DNA of 64,000 nucleotides from positions 9,120,840 through 9,184,839 of the forward strand of contig NC_059283.1 in the NCBI RefSeq assembly GCF_017591435.1, read 5' to 3'. Below, in pieces: positions 1-9,099 of the stretch (its first letter is position 1; each line of letters starts with the position of its first letter). Both the position numbers and the translations under genes were made by a program. A model generated the notes under the pieces. It was not told where the DNA came from. It was given only the letters and a program-made list of their open reading frames with translations, and did not search any database. Source of the DNA: Portunus trituberculatus (lineage: Eukaryota > Arthropoda > Malacostraca > Decapoda > Portunidae).

Positions 1-3
1 TTT

Positions 4-627
4 TCATACATTGGGGCCTCTCTCCCTATACCACTCCAGAGTACTCTTTTGTTCCATCCTATTCCTCCATTCGCTCAGTCCAATACACTTCACCCTTCTG
101 TCTATCTCTCTCTTCCACTTCCTTACATCCCAGTCTGGGCCCTCTCCATTTCCAACAATCATGCTCCAGTCACTCTCAGCGTGCTTCCCCTCAACTCGCT
201 GGAATGCCCAGCTAGTTTCCAGACCACTCTTCACTACCATCCTGACACACTTCTTCCCCCACCTGCTATTCCTAACATTCCATAAAAACACTTTCCTAAC
301 TATTCTTGCATCATTCATTCGTTCTAGCCTAGCCTTGAATTTCAGTGTTGCCTTCACATGCCTCTCTCTGAAGGTACTCCATCCCATGTCTCCCCTTAAT
401 GCCTCTATTGCTGCAGACCCTGGTGCATTTAGAGTCATTCTTGCTACTCTGTTCTGTCCTATTTCTAGCTTCTCTAATTGACTTTCATTCCACATCATCA
501 CATCCATATCATACATGATGCTTGGAACAGCCACGCTCTTCCAAACTTCTCGCAGCACATCATACTTGCTGGCTCTCATCCTTGCTGCACTTCCTAGTCG
601 ACCCACCCACTGGTTCACCAAACTCAT
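4..627 (-). pseudogene. LINE-X ORF2 C-terminal domain
   Basis: An open frame of about 207 codons that follows the RT domain in the same element. The residues 'RVARMTLNAPGSAAIEALRG' resemble the post-RT region of LINE polymerases, where an 'ALRG-MGW' motif precedes a variable tail. It overlaps the RT frame by a few bases at 624-627, so a small indel probably separates them. No stop of the full element tail is visible before the window edge. Confidence 0.7.
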
Positions 628-1469
628 CTTTCATTCTTTGCTTTCACACAGCCATATGGACTAATCCACATCCCCAGATATTTGTATTCCTCAGCCTGTT
701 GCACCTCATTTTCTCCCAGTTTCCACACCAAGTTTCTTTCATCATCTGACCTATTCACAACCATCACCTTGCTCTTCTCACTACTGAATCTCACCCCAAA
801 GTCTCTTTCATAGCCATCTACAACATCCAGGAGACTTTGGAGCTCCTCTGCTGATTCACTCATAACAACCATATCATCTGCATACAAGAGCACACATACC
901 CTATCATTCCCCACCTTTACTCCTGCATTCATCCTTCTCATTCTGGCAGCCAGTTCCTCTGTATATAAACTGAAGAGGGTTGGTGACAAAATACAACCCT
1001 GCCTGACTCCTCTCTCACTCTTTACCCAGTCTGTTTCTATGTCTCCTAGTCTATATCTAGCCCTTGTGTCCACATACATACTTTGCACTATACTAACTAT
1101 CTTTGAACTCAGTCCAATCTTTTCTAAGACTCTGCCTAACATTCTTCTATTCACCCTATCATACGCTTTCTCTATATCCAGGAAACCCAAGTATAATTTA
1201 CTACCCTCCTTCCTTTTCCTCTCAATTAGCTCATTCACCACAAACATGTTGTCATCAGCTCTCCAATCCACACGGAAACCATTCTGTTCTTCACCCAGCA
1301 CTCCAGTTTGTTCAATCCATTTACACAATCTCTCATTCAGCACCCCACTGAACACTTTACCTACTGTATTCACTAATGCAATGGGCCTGTAGTTTTTCAA
1401 CTCATCTTTACTCTTGTATCCTCCCTTGTGTAACAGAGTCACTCTACATTCATTCCACACTCTTGGCAC
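624..1469 (-). pseudogene. LINE-X reverse transcriptase domain
   Basis: The frame contains the RT series in order: a 'NYRPIALVNTVGKVF' block, 'EEQNGFR', 'LGFLDIEKAYDRVNR' (catalytic Asp), 'GVRQGCILSPTLFSLYTEEL', and the catalytic box 'LLYADDMVVM'. This is the palm of an RNA-dependent DNA polymerase that would copy LINE RNA at a nicked genomic site. The catalytic YADD box is intact. The frame is separated from the upstream linker (1450-1851) by a frame shift, so the copy is not functional as it stands. Confidence 0.88.
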
Positions 1470-1851
1470 TCTCTTCCTCCCACACCTGGTTAAAAAGCTC
1501 AGTCATCCTATCAATCAGAACTTCTCCTCCAGTTTTGTACATCTCATATGGTATCTCATCTGGCACTGCTTCCTTACCATTCTTTTGCCTTTTCACACAT
1601 TTCTCCACTTTCTCTCTGCTGATTCTATCATTCAATTCATCCGCGTCCTTTCTCTCCAGTGTCACACACCCTTCTTTCACATCAAATATCTCACCAACAC
1701 CTCCAATCTCTTCCCAGAACTCTTTGATCGCTTTTCTCATCTTTTCCTTATCTGTCACCACTGTCCCATTCACCTTGAGGCTCTCCACATTTTCACGGGC
1801 AGACATCCCCTCACCCCTCAAGAATCTATACCATTCTTTGCCCCCTTCCAT
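1450..1851 (-). pseudogene. LINE-X linker and RT N-terminal segment
   Basis: A roughly 133-codon frame upstream of the RT. 'KEWYRFLRGEG' followed by 'KEAVPDEIPYEMYKTGG' corresponds to the segment before RT motif 1 in LINEs, usually 'GPDGIP-E-LK'. It is out of frame with the next part of the RT (624-1469) and with the endonuclease side (1913-2431), so at least two indels flank it. Confidence 0.7.
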
Positions 1852-1912
1852 GCGCTTCTCTCACACCTATCCTTGGCATTCATTATCTTTTGCTTCGTCA
1901 CTCGCTGCTGCC

Positions 1913-2431
1913 TCATATATGCTGTCCATGCAATCTGGTAATCACTTTACTTTCTGCCTCTTCACTCTCATGCCTCCTCTTTCTCAGCTGTCTACACACC
2001 CTATTTAATCTATTTCTCTCTCTCCTGGCATCCCTAACCTCATCGTTCCACCACAACTTACACGTATGCTTTCTGACACTCGTTCTCACATACCCTATCT
2101 GGCTGGCAGCTGCGTTCCTCACATTCTCAACAAATCTATCATTCAATTCATCCACATCATTCAAGCTTTCATCTTCCCAGCATCTCTCACTCAGGTCTAC
2201 CTGGAAATTCTCCCATCCTGCATCTCTTAGCCTCCAACTTCTCCTTTTAGCTTTTGTATTTCTATTCTGTCTCCCATTCAACTTACACTCCAACACCAGC
2301 ATGTTATGGTCCGAGACAATGTCAATCGTTCCATCCTCGTCAATCCACATGCGGTCTACCATCTCACGCATTATCCTATTCACTAGCATATAATCAATCG
2401 CAGACTCCCGGTTCCTCGCACACCAAGTCAC
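1913..2431 (-). pseudogene. LINE-X endonuclease C-terminus and linker
   Basis: The start of this frame, 'NRESAIDYMLVNRIMRE' followed by 'VSDHNMLVLECKLNG', matches the C-terminal end of an APE-type endonuclease, where the conserved SDH supplies the catalytic His. The rest, 'LWWNDEVRDARRERNRLNR', is the basic linker common between EN and RT. It is a continuation of the EN segment at 2450-2933 after a frame break near 2440. Confidence 0.8.
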
Positions 2432-2449
2432 TTGTCCTTCAGCCAGCCT

Positions 2450-2933
2450 TCAGGTTCTCCAACTCCATCTCATTTACAAAATCGTCAAGCATTTCTCCAT
2501 TTCTGTTCATTTGCTCGCCTCGTATACCTACATGTGCATTCATATCTCCCATAACAATCACTCTTTCTCTCCAGCACATTCTCCCACAATCTTCCTTAGA
2601 ATACCATACTTCCTGCTGTTCTCTGTCACTACTCTCTCACCCTCTACTGTCATGTACGCTACAATCATCACCAAACTTTCACATTTCCTATGCTCACCTG
2701 TGCACTCTACCTTCACTGCTAGAATATCCTCACTCATGGCACAGCTTCCTACATCTAGTTTTTCTACTCTAAAATTCCTTTCCTTCCTATACATGATAGC
2801 TACCCCTCCTCCTACTCTGTCTTGAATCTTCCATCCCTTTCCAATCATCACATACTCACTACCATCCACTTTCACATCATCCCTCAGGTGTGTCTCGGTC
2901 ATTCCGACTAAGTCAAAATGCCACTCTTCGAAC
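2450..2933 (-). pseudogene. LINE-X AP endonuclease domain, main part
   Basis: An APE-type endonuclease core. 'DLVGMTETHLRDD' carries the catalytic Glu, 'GGGVAIMYRK' is the usual glycine turn, and the translation near 2560-2530 gives a 'GDMNAHVG' motif with the catalytic Asp-x-Asn. This domain nicks target DNA to prime reverse transcription. The N-terminal start of the domain lies on the far side of the nested LINE at 4868-4905, where 'KIGCVNVRGWGTGKFEVSK' is readable. Confidence 0.82.
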
Positions 2934-2944
2934 TCCTTAGACAC
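2934..2944. repeat. Left target-site duplication of LINE-I
   Basis: TCCTTAGACAC, identical to 4868-4878. It marks the insertion of LINE-I into the LINE-X endonuclease frame. Confidence 0.85.
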
Positions 2945-3239
2945 GGGAGTTGTGTCCTCCCCGCTGAGTCGGAAGGACGTCATAATTATCACTCTCCGTG
3001 TTTACATGAGTTGCAGCCCCTACAAGAGGAAATCGGAAGTGATTTGGAGTGAACACGCCTACTCAGTGGCTACTGAGGGAGGTCTAGGCCCGTTTTGCCA
3101 GCCAGAAACAAGCCAGAAGAAGACAGAAAATAAGCGTCCGTGCCTGGGTTTGGTGGTGCCCCCCGCCACAAAGCCTGTTGCTTCCCACGTGGGCCCAGCA
3201 CAAAGGACTATGCTTGTCGCAGTACCTGGGTGTTCAGAT

Positions 3240-3658
3240 GAGCTTTAGGAAGTCTCTTCAAGCCGTCCACTATGTTCGAGACCTGTCTGCCATGGCTACC
3301 ACCACTTTGGCTGCTAGCCAACAGGGGTCTGGGGGCGGGCATTCCAGTCCTAAGAATGTTCTATATATCTGTCATACGGTCCCTTATTGATTATGCCGCC
3401 CCTGTTTTAATACAGTTTAGTGCAACCCAACTCCGTCCCCTGGAGCTTGTACAGAATGAATTAATGCGGATAATCTTGGGATGCCCCAGGACTGCACGAA
3501 TTGAAGTTCTCAGAGCTGAACTGCACCTGCCGAGTATTATGTGTAGGGTACAGGAAATGACTTGTCGCACAATTAGTCGGATGCTATGCACGGGCTCTGA
3601 CTCTCTAAAGAGATCACTCCTACAACACCATACCTCAGGAAGATCTTGGGAGTACTGA
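3240..3658 (+). pseudogene. LINE-I RT C-terminal (thumb) fragment
   Basis: 'YLGVQMSFRKS' is the end of an RT domain, and 'VIRSLIDYAAPVLIQFSATQ' with 'VQNELMRIILGCPRTARIE' is the typical helical thumb before the RNase H in I-like LINEs. The frame shifts near 3330 and ends at 3658. Catalytic RT motifs are missing because the internal deletion removed them. Confidence 0.8.
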
Positions 3659-3691
3659 CAAGTGTAGGTGTAGCTGAGGCTTAACGTTTTT

Positions 3692-4312
3692 ATGTCACCG
3701 CTGCAACCCGCCTGGAACCCTCACCGTGTCAGTGTTGATATTCACTCACTGCATCAGCCCAAGAGGGACTGGGTCCCTCATGTGCTGCAAGACATGTTCA
3801 TGACTAAATTGGCCAAGTACCCACACGTTCAGGCTATTGATGTTTATTGTGATGAGTCAGTCAATGGCAGCAGGTCTGGATGTGGGCTTTTCATCCGTGA
3901 CTACAACTCTGCCAGTCTCTACACTGACACTGAGGTTTCCAGGCGGCTCCCTGCACCCATGTCTTCCACTAGAGCAGAACTGTATGCTATACTGGAGGCG
4001 CTCCACATTGTGGCGCCTCTCCATAAGAATGTATATTTCTTTATTGACAGTCAGGCTGCATTGTATGCCCTTCAATCCACCTTCCCCATGGACTGTGATC
4101 TAGCTAATAAGTGTATTGATCTTATCCACGCCCTAGAAGGTGCTGGTGCCACGGTCCATTTCATCTGGATACCCTCTCATGTGGGTATCCCATTAAATGA
4201 AAAAGCAGACCACCTTGCTCAGTGTGCCCTACAAGATGACACAGTGGACCCTGGCACTGAGTACACTCTGGGTTATGTTAAGAGTAGCATTAAGGACTTT
4301 TGTACAAAATAG
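3692..4312 (+). pseudogene. LINE-I ribonuclease H domain
   Basis: A type I RNase H. 'DVYCDESVNGSRSGCGLFI' carries the first Asp, 'SSTRAELYAILEAL' the Glu, 'VYFFIDSQAAL' the second Asp, and 'WIPSHVGIPLNEKADHLA' the His and last Asp. The enzyme would remove the RNA strand from the RNA:DNA hybrid. All catalytic positions are present even though the element is otherwise gutted. The frame ends at 4312 and a C-terminal tail continues in another frame. Confidence 0.88.
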
Positions 4313-4670
4313 CATTAGTGATCAGTTGGAGCTTTGTTGCCACAGGGGCAGTAGCACTAGTCTTCACTATGCACATGTCTCCCAGAGCTGTGCTTACACC
4401 TACGGGAGACACTGCATCATATGACAGGGTGGCAATGAGGCTCAGATTAGGCTACAAATACTTTTGGGAAGTCAGTGCTTCTCCTGGTGTATGTTGTGTG
4501 CTACACCAAGGGGACACACTCTGCGTTACTATATCATGGAATGTCCTCTCATTGTTAAATTTAGGCCACAAGGTCAGCATGACTTGTACAGCCTCATTGA
4601 CCGTCTCCTAGACTCTGCCACCCTCAGGGATATACTTAGGGAATATCCTCAGTTTGCTCCCAGACTGTAG
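4300..4670 (+). pseudogene. LINE-I C-terminal tail
   Basis: The region after the RNase H shows 'CMLCATPRGHTLRYYIMECP' (4485-4545), which matches the Cys/His-rich tail seen at the end of I- and Jockey-group ORF2 proteins, and ends at a TAG at 4668-4670. The following 200 bp are 3' UTR, ending in A/T-rich (TCAA)n. Confidence 0.7.
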
Positions 4671-4867
4671 GATGTCTTAGGCAATAAGGTGTGCAATATG
4701 TGTATTTATTTATTGAAATACTTGTATTCTTGTTGTGTATACTGTCCAGAGTTATTTTTGTGATACTTTAACCTTAAGTCTTTGCCCAGGGGGTGGGTGG
4801 CAAGGCCCATCCTCCTCCTTTGTTGTAATTATTTATTAATTCAACAATAAATGTATCAATCAATCAA

Positions 4868-4878
4868 TCCTTAGACAC
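4868..4878. repeat. Right target-site duplication of LINE-I
   Basis: TCCTTAGACAC, identical to 2934-2944, directly after the (TCAA)n tail. Confidence 0.85.
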
Positions 4879-5061
4879 CTCAAATTTCCCAGTGCCCCAT
4901 CCTCTCACATTCACACATCCAATCTTCATGCATCCTGACGCTCCGCGAGTACCTCCTCTTCCTTTCACATTCGCACACTCTTTTGCCGCAGGTTCCCTTT
5001 CTCTCAGTAGCATGTTTTCTTTAATGCTTCTGTCTTCCTTTTCTCTCATAAAAACACCCAC
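4868..5061 (-). pseudogene. LINE-X endonuclease N-terminus, displaced by nested insertion
   Basis: 'KIGCVNVRGWGTGKFEVSK' is the beta-1 strand and catalytic Asn region that starts APE-type endonucleases. The sequence stops at the direct repeat at 4868-4878 and resumes at 2944 and below with matching reading sense. The upstream part is low complexity and basic and would join the SGNH-like segment. Confidence 0.78.
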
Positions 5062-5069
5062 CCCTCCTC

Positions 5070-5465
5070 TTCGGATTCTATCCTATTCCTTCGTACCTTC
5101 CTCCCATCGCTGAGCCCACTCCACCAGGTTCCAAGCCACCCACACCTTTCCTCTATTGGACATATGCACTCCGTCCTGTGTCCACACCTGTCTCCAGTCC
5201 ATCCTCTCCCACATCTGCATCCCGTCACATTTCCAGTCTTCCAACCAACTTTCCATTTACCCATCTCCTCTCCTGGCCAAAAGCCTGACGCTCCTTGTCC
5301 CGCCTCTTAGGGATACACATCATCAAGAGCCTCCTGTGTACCTTGCGCTCCACCACTCTAACTATTTGCTCCATCAACCTAACTGTCTCCCGTCCCCCTA
5401 TATCTTCCAGCCCGTTTCCTCCTCCCTCTATCACCACCAGGTCTTCAGGCTCTACCTCTCCAGGT
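5070..5465 (-). pseudogene. SGNH/GDSL-hydrolase-like segment at the LINE-X 5' side
   Basis: The segment reads 'EDLVVIEGGGNGLED', then 'VRLMEQIVRVVER', and after a frame shift near 5225 'TQDGVHMSNRGKVWVAWNLV'. A GGGN block II/III and a D-x-V-H terminal motif are the hallmarks of SGNH esterase folds. Such domains are known in ORF1-type regions of some LINEs, where their substrate is unclear. The N-terminal GDS block is not visible. The call rests on motif order and is moderately certain. Confidence 0.6.
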
Positions 5466-5785
5466 GGTGTTACTGTCTTATATATGCATTCATGTTCACA
5501 AAACAACATTTCTATTAGCTTTTAACAAACCTTGCTCCCAAGAAAGAATTGTTTTGTAATGTATAAAGTGAAATCTTACACGGAATACCAAAAAATAAAG
5601 CAGAGATGAGATCGGCCACAGACGAGGCGGAGACTCACAGCGATTTGGCCGCTTCTTCTTCTTCTTGTGACCCTTTTAGCTTGCGTGTTGCTTTTACCAC
5701 GATATATATGTTTCCACTCCTCTATTTTTCGTGGCACTGAATGATAGTGAATTGTGGTATTTCATTAGTAATTCACTATCACTCA
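5466..5785 (+). repeat. Partial foldback-element arm (FB family)
   Basis: Matches one arm of the palindromic element at 7209-8186: the segments 'GGTGGTGTTACTGTCTT', 'AACATTTCTATTAGC', 'GTGAAATCTTACA' and 'TTCATTAGTAATTCACTATC' appear in the same order. The outer end is missing where LINE-X begins. The far end passes into mariner sequence. Confidence 0.75.
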
Positions 5786-6005
5786 TCAGCTGGCTCATCA
5801 CATTCTTCTTAATTTCTTCATCTATAGACTGAAATCTCCTTCCTTTTAATGGTGATCTTAACTTTGGGAAAATCTAGAAATCACAGGGAGCTAGATCTGG
5901 GCTGTAGGAGGGCTGAATGAGCCAAGTGATGAAATGTTTTGCCAAAAATCCTTGCAAGACATATGAAGGATGAGCAGGTGCATTATCATGATCTAGTCTT
6001 CGCAA
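5786..6005 (-). pseudogene. Mariner transposase fragment
   Basis: The minus-strand translation gives 'HDNAPAHPSYVLQGFLAKHF', 'YSPDLAPCDF' and then 'FPKLRSPLKGRRFQSID'. These are the HDNA and PDLAPCD blocks of the mariner DD34D transposase, holding the second and third catalytic Asp. A TAG follows the PCDF motif. Only the C-terminal third of the gene is present. Confidence 0.85.
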
Positions 6006-6014
6006 ACCATTCTA

Positions 6015-6254
6015 TTATCTAGCTCATTCAGCTCCCACTACAACCTAGATCTACATCCCTGTGATTTCTGGATTTTCCCAAAGCTAAAATCACCATTAAA
6101 AGGAAGATTTCAGTCCATAGATGAAATTAAGAAGAATGTGACAATCCAGCTGATGAAGATCCCAAAAGAGGTCTTTACAAAATGTATTAAAATGTGGAAG
6201 GGACACTGGGAGAAGTGTGTGAGATTCGGAGGAGATTACTTTGAAGGAGAGTAG
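6015..6254 (+). pseudogene. Mariner transposase C-terminal fragment, opposite strand
   Basis: Reads 'FWIFPKLKSPLKG', then 'IKKNVTIQLMKIPKEVFTK' and 'WEKCVRFGGDYFEGE' followed by TAG, the usual end of a mariner transposase. It lies head-to-head with the minus-strand fragment at 5786-6005, so the two form an inverted pair of the same gene region. Confidence 0.85.
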
Positions 6255-6321
6255 GGCGCCATTGTCCCAAGTTACAAGCATTTCTTGAAATTGTTAATGG
6301 CTGGATACTTTCTGGAAAGAT

Positions 6322-6324
<3 letters not shown>

Positions 6325-6362
<38 letters not shown>
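6325..6362. repeat. (TG)n microsatellite at the 3' side of a LINE-A fragment
   Basis: About 19 uninterrupted TG units. On the minus strand this is (AC)n directly after the LINE-A tail, the same arrangement as in the large array. Confidence 0.95.
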
Positions 6363-6364
<2 letters not shown>

Positions 6365-6623
6365 TTACCTAGTTGTAGTTTTACTGGGCCTGGGCTTTAT
6401 GCTCGTGTGGCCCCGTCTCCATATCTACACTTATCCAATTTTTCTTTAAAACTATGTACACTCTTTGCTGACACCACTTCCTCACTCAAACTGTTCCAAG
6501 TCTCAACACATCTTTGCGGGAAACTAAATTTTTTAACATCTCTCAGACATCGTCCCTTCCTTAGTTTCTTACTATGCGATCTTGTGCTTCTAAAGTCATA
6601 TTCTTCTCTCAGGATCAGTTTCA

Positions 6624-6624
<1 letters not shown>
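6363..6624 (-). mobile_element. LINE-A 3'-end fragment
   Basis: The minus strand matches the last 260 bp of the LINE-A element at 16100-16405, including the codons before the stop and the tail 'AAACTACAACTAGGTAAATA'. It is 5' truncated and lies between (TG)n at 6325-6362 and (TG)n at 6625-6632, i.e. inside an (AC)n tract on its coding strand. Confidence 0.85.

Positions 6625-6698
<74 letters not shown>
6625..6698. repeat. (TG)n followed by (TA)n
   Basis: A short TG run passes into about 66 bp of pure TA, ending at the Tigger-like terminal repeat at 6699. Confidence 0.95.
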
Positions 6699-6701
<3 letters not shown>

Positions 6702-8536
6702 GTAACTCGATTTAAGCGATAGATGCGTTCCAAGAGGCATCGCGTATATCAAAATTCACGTAAAACAAACCTGTAATTTTCATAAGAAACAATAGATAAC
6801 AGGGGGGGATGCGAGATGTGGTCGAAAAAAATCTGTACAAAATACTCTATTTGGCTAAATTAACATGTTTATTATTTACCATTTTAAATACTAGAAGTGT
6901 ATTTAAAGTAAAGGGAAAAGCAAGAAATAATAAGAGAAAGCAAAAAATAATAAGAAAACAACAAAACAAAGAATACGTAAACATAACACTCACTGCGTCA
7001 CTGCCTTCACTACTCACACCACAGTCAGTCACCATCTTCCTCTGAGCTTTACCACTTTATCAAAAATCCACTTACCAAAAATAACTCCACATGCAGAAGA
7101 AGATGAAGGGCATTTTGGGGCCATCTTGGTGAATTATAGGCAGATTGAAGAGATTCCGTCTGTAGTCTGTACTCAGTGCTGGCAGACTGCACATGAGGCA
7201 TGAGTAGCACAAGAGCTGGATCCAAGATTCTTTAACAACATCAGAGCAACCTCCTGCCACGAAATGGCATCCATGAACACTTGGAGGGACGGTAACTAGG
7301 TTGCAATGAGGTTGCTGGTAACACCACTTCTCTAGGTGGTGTTACTTATATATGCATTTATGTTCATAAAATAACATTTCTATTAGCTTTTTACAAACCT
7401 TGCCCCCAAGAAAGGATTGTTTTCTAATGCATAAAGTGAAATCTTACATGGAATACCAAAAAGAAAGCAGAGATGAGATCGCCCACAGACAAGGCGGGGA
7501 CTTGCAGCAACCTGGCCGCTTCTTGTTGAGACCCTTTTAGCTTGCGTGTTGTCTTTCATAATATTTATGTTTCCACTCCTCTATTGCCTGCTATAATGGA
7601 TATCATATCTTAGTATTCATGTACGCTCATGCCATGAGGATAACCTCGACTCCGTGGCACTGAGTGATAGTGAATTACTAATGAAATACTGCGGTATTTC
7701 ATTAGTAATTCACCATCACTCAGTGCCACGGAGTCGAGGTTATCCTCATGGCATGAGTGTACATGAATACTAAGATATGATATCCATTATAGCAGGCAAT
7801 AGAGGAGTGGAAACATAAATATCGTGGTGAAAGCAAAACGCAGGCTAAAAGGGTCACAAGAAGAAGCACCCGAATCGCGCAAGTCTCCGCCTCGTCTGCG
7901 AGCGATCTCATCTCTGCTTTATTTTTTTGGTATTCCATGTAAGATTTCACTTTATGTATTAGAAAACAATCCTTTCTTGAGGCCAAGGTTTGTAAAAAGC
8001 TAATAGAAATGTTTTGTGAACATAAATGCATATACAAGACAGTAACGTCACCTGGAGAGGTGGTGTTACCAGCAACCTGAGAGCAACCTCGTTACTGTCC
8101 CTCCAAGCGTTCATGGATGCCATTTCACAGCAGGAGGTTGCTCTGACGTTGTTAAAATTTCTTGGATCCAGCTCCTTGCAGCCAATGAGCACTTTTAGGC
8201 GGGCTACCAACCTCCACCCGCCAACAGCAATGAATCTTTGTGGATGCTATCTTATGAAGGATGGAATGTGAGCAGAAGGTTGCTATGGAGGTTGTCTGTA
8301 CCAACATAGACAACAACCTGCTTCTTGGATCATGCCCCAGAGCTCCTACCTATCGGCCAGCTGTGGAACTCTCTGGCGCACAGTTTGAAATTGCATCTGG
8401 CGCTCAGTTTGAAAATGCAGTTGGGCCAAATCGCGTATAAGCAAACCGATCGCGCAAATTAAATTAATTATAATATTTTTTTGGTCGCGTTATAACAAAA
8501 ACGCGTAAATCGAACATGCGTACATCGAGTTACCTG
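6699..8536. mobile_element. Tigger-1 copy A, pogo/Tigger-like element carrying a foldback element
   Basis: Terminal inverted repeats: CAGGTAACTCGATTTAAGCG at the left and, on the opposite strand at the right end, CAGGTAACTCGATGTACGC. TA dinucleotides flank both ends, the expected target duplication for Tc1/mariner/pogo elements. No transposase is readable. The foldback element at about 7209-8186 occupies the centre. A second copy of this family (44101-60224) shares both ends and the internal segment near 6760-6830. Confidence 0.8.
7209..8186. mobile_element. Foldback (FB) element, about 1 kb palindrome
   Basis: Two arms of roughly 480 bp are inverted copies that meet at about 7690 ('GAAATACTGCGGTATTTC'). 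Outer ends read AGCTGGATCCAAG at the left and CTTGGATCCAGCT at the right. The arms are very similar through their whole length. No coding capacity is seen. Related single arms or split copies lie at 5466-5785, 33470-36510, 42060-42540 and 63130-63960. Confidence 0.85.
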
Positions 8537-8548
8537 TATGTATATATA

Positions 8549-9009
8549 CAGTAAAACCTCGCTTGACGAACGTCTCTAAGGACGAACAATTCATGAGACG
8601 ACCAAAAAATTTGTCAATATATCGACCCAGAGGACGAACAATATTTTGGGGGACAAACACGGTTAAATGGCTCACTGGCAGGCGGCAACCACTCACCCAC
8701 GCTGACGCGGGCCTTCACTCTCAGTTACAGTTGTGCGCTCGCTACGATCTGATGTGCGGCAGTTTGTTCGTCATTGTTAACTGTTCACAGTGCTTTTTTT
8801 CCTGTTTAAAGTGCTTTTTTTTTCATTTTTTCTTTGTACAGTATATTGATTCAAGATGCCACCCAAGAAAGTTTTAAAGAAAATTACCATCTATGAGAAA
8901 AAATAACCTTTTCTTTTTTATTAATTTTATTATCATTTTGATAGCATTTAGGTAAGTAAAACAATTTAGGCTTTTTATAATTATTTCGTTCATGTCATGC
9001 ATACATTAA

Positions 9010-9012
<3 letters not shown>
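8549..9012 (+). mobile_element. Tigger-2, 5' part of a pogo/Tigger-like element
   Basis: Begins with CAGTAAAACCTCGCTTGACG after a TA, a pogo/Tigger-type terminus. The leader (8660-8855) is followed by a short start of a transposase gene at 8856. The 3' end is not found; the sequence passes into A/T-rich DNA and (TA)n. Confidence 0.7.
8856..8906 (+). pseudogene. Tigger-type transposase N-terminal stub
   Basis: Sixteen codons, 'MPPKKVLKKITIYEKK', then TAA. Short basic starts of this kind, followed by a CENP-B-like helix-turn-helix, are typical of pogo/Tigger transposases. Everything after the first basic patch is lost. Confidence 0.6.

Positions 9013-9098
<86 letters not shown>
9013..9098. repeat. 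(TA)n microsatellite
   Basis: About 43 uninterrupted TA units. Confidence 0.97.

Positions 9099-9099
<1 letters not shown>

Larger units (their letters stand above)
2945..4867 (+). mobile_element. LINE-I, RNase H-bearing LINE nested in LINE-X, internally deleted
   Basis: A plus-strand LINE copy whose 5' part (2945 to about 3200) looks like leader and ORF1 sequence joined directly to the C-terminal end of an RT, then an RNase H domain and a 3' end with (TCAA)n at about 4852-4867. An 11-bp repeat, TCCTTAGACAC, flanks it (2934-2944 and 4868-4878). The RNase H places it near the I/Jockey-group elements that carry this domain. The central EN and most of the RT are absent, so it could only have moved with enzymes supplied in trans. 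Confidence 0.85.
1..5465 (-). mobile_element. LINE-X, non-LTR retrotransposon, interrupted by a nested LINE
   Basis: A minus-strand non-LTR retrotransposon that runs off the left edge of the window. In its own 5' to 3' order it holds an SGNH-hydrolase-like segment (about 5080-5465), an AP-endonuclease domain (4900-4868 continuing at 2933-2450), a linker (2431-1450), a reverse transcriptase (1469-624) and a C-terminal domain (627-4). The endonuclease frame is interrupted at 2934-4878 by another LINE flanked by an 11-bp direct repeat. Several frame breaks make the copy inactive. I do not assign a clade; the RT motif set is that of an APE-type LINE. The 5' limit is placed where foldback-repeat sequence begins at about 5466. 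Confidence 0.85.

Noticed and set aside
11..2772. Plus-strand open frames of 80 to 210 codons across 11-2825
   Set aside because: They are antisense shadows of LINE-X; they are Ser/Leu-rich without domains.
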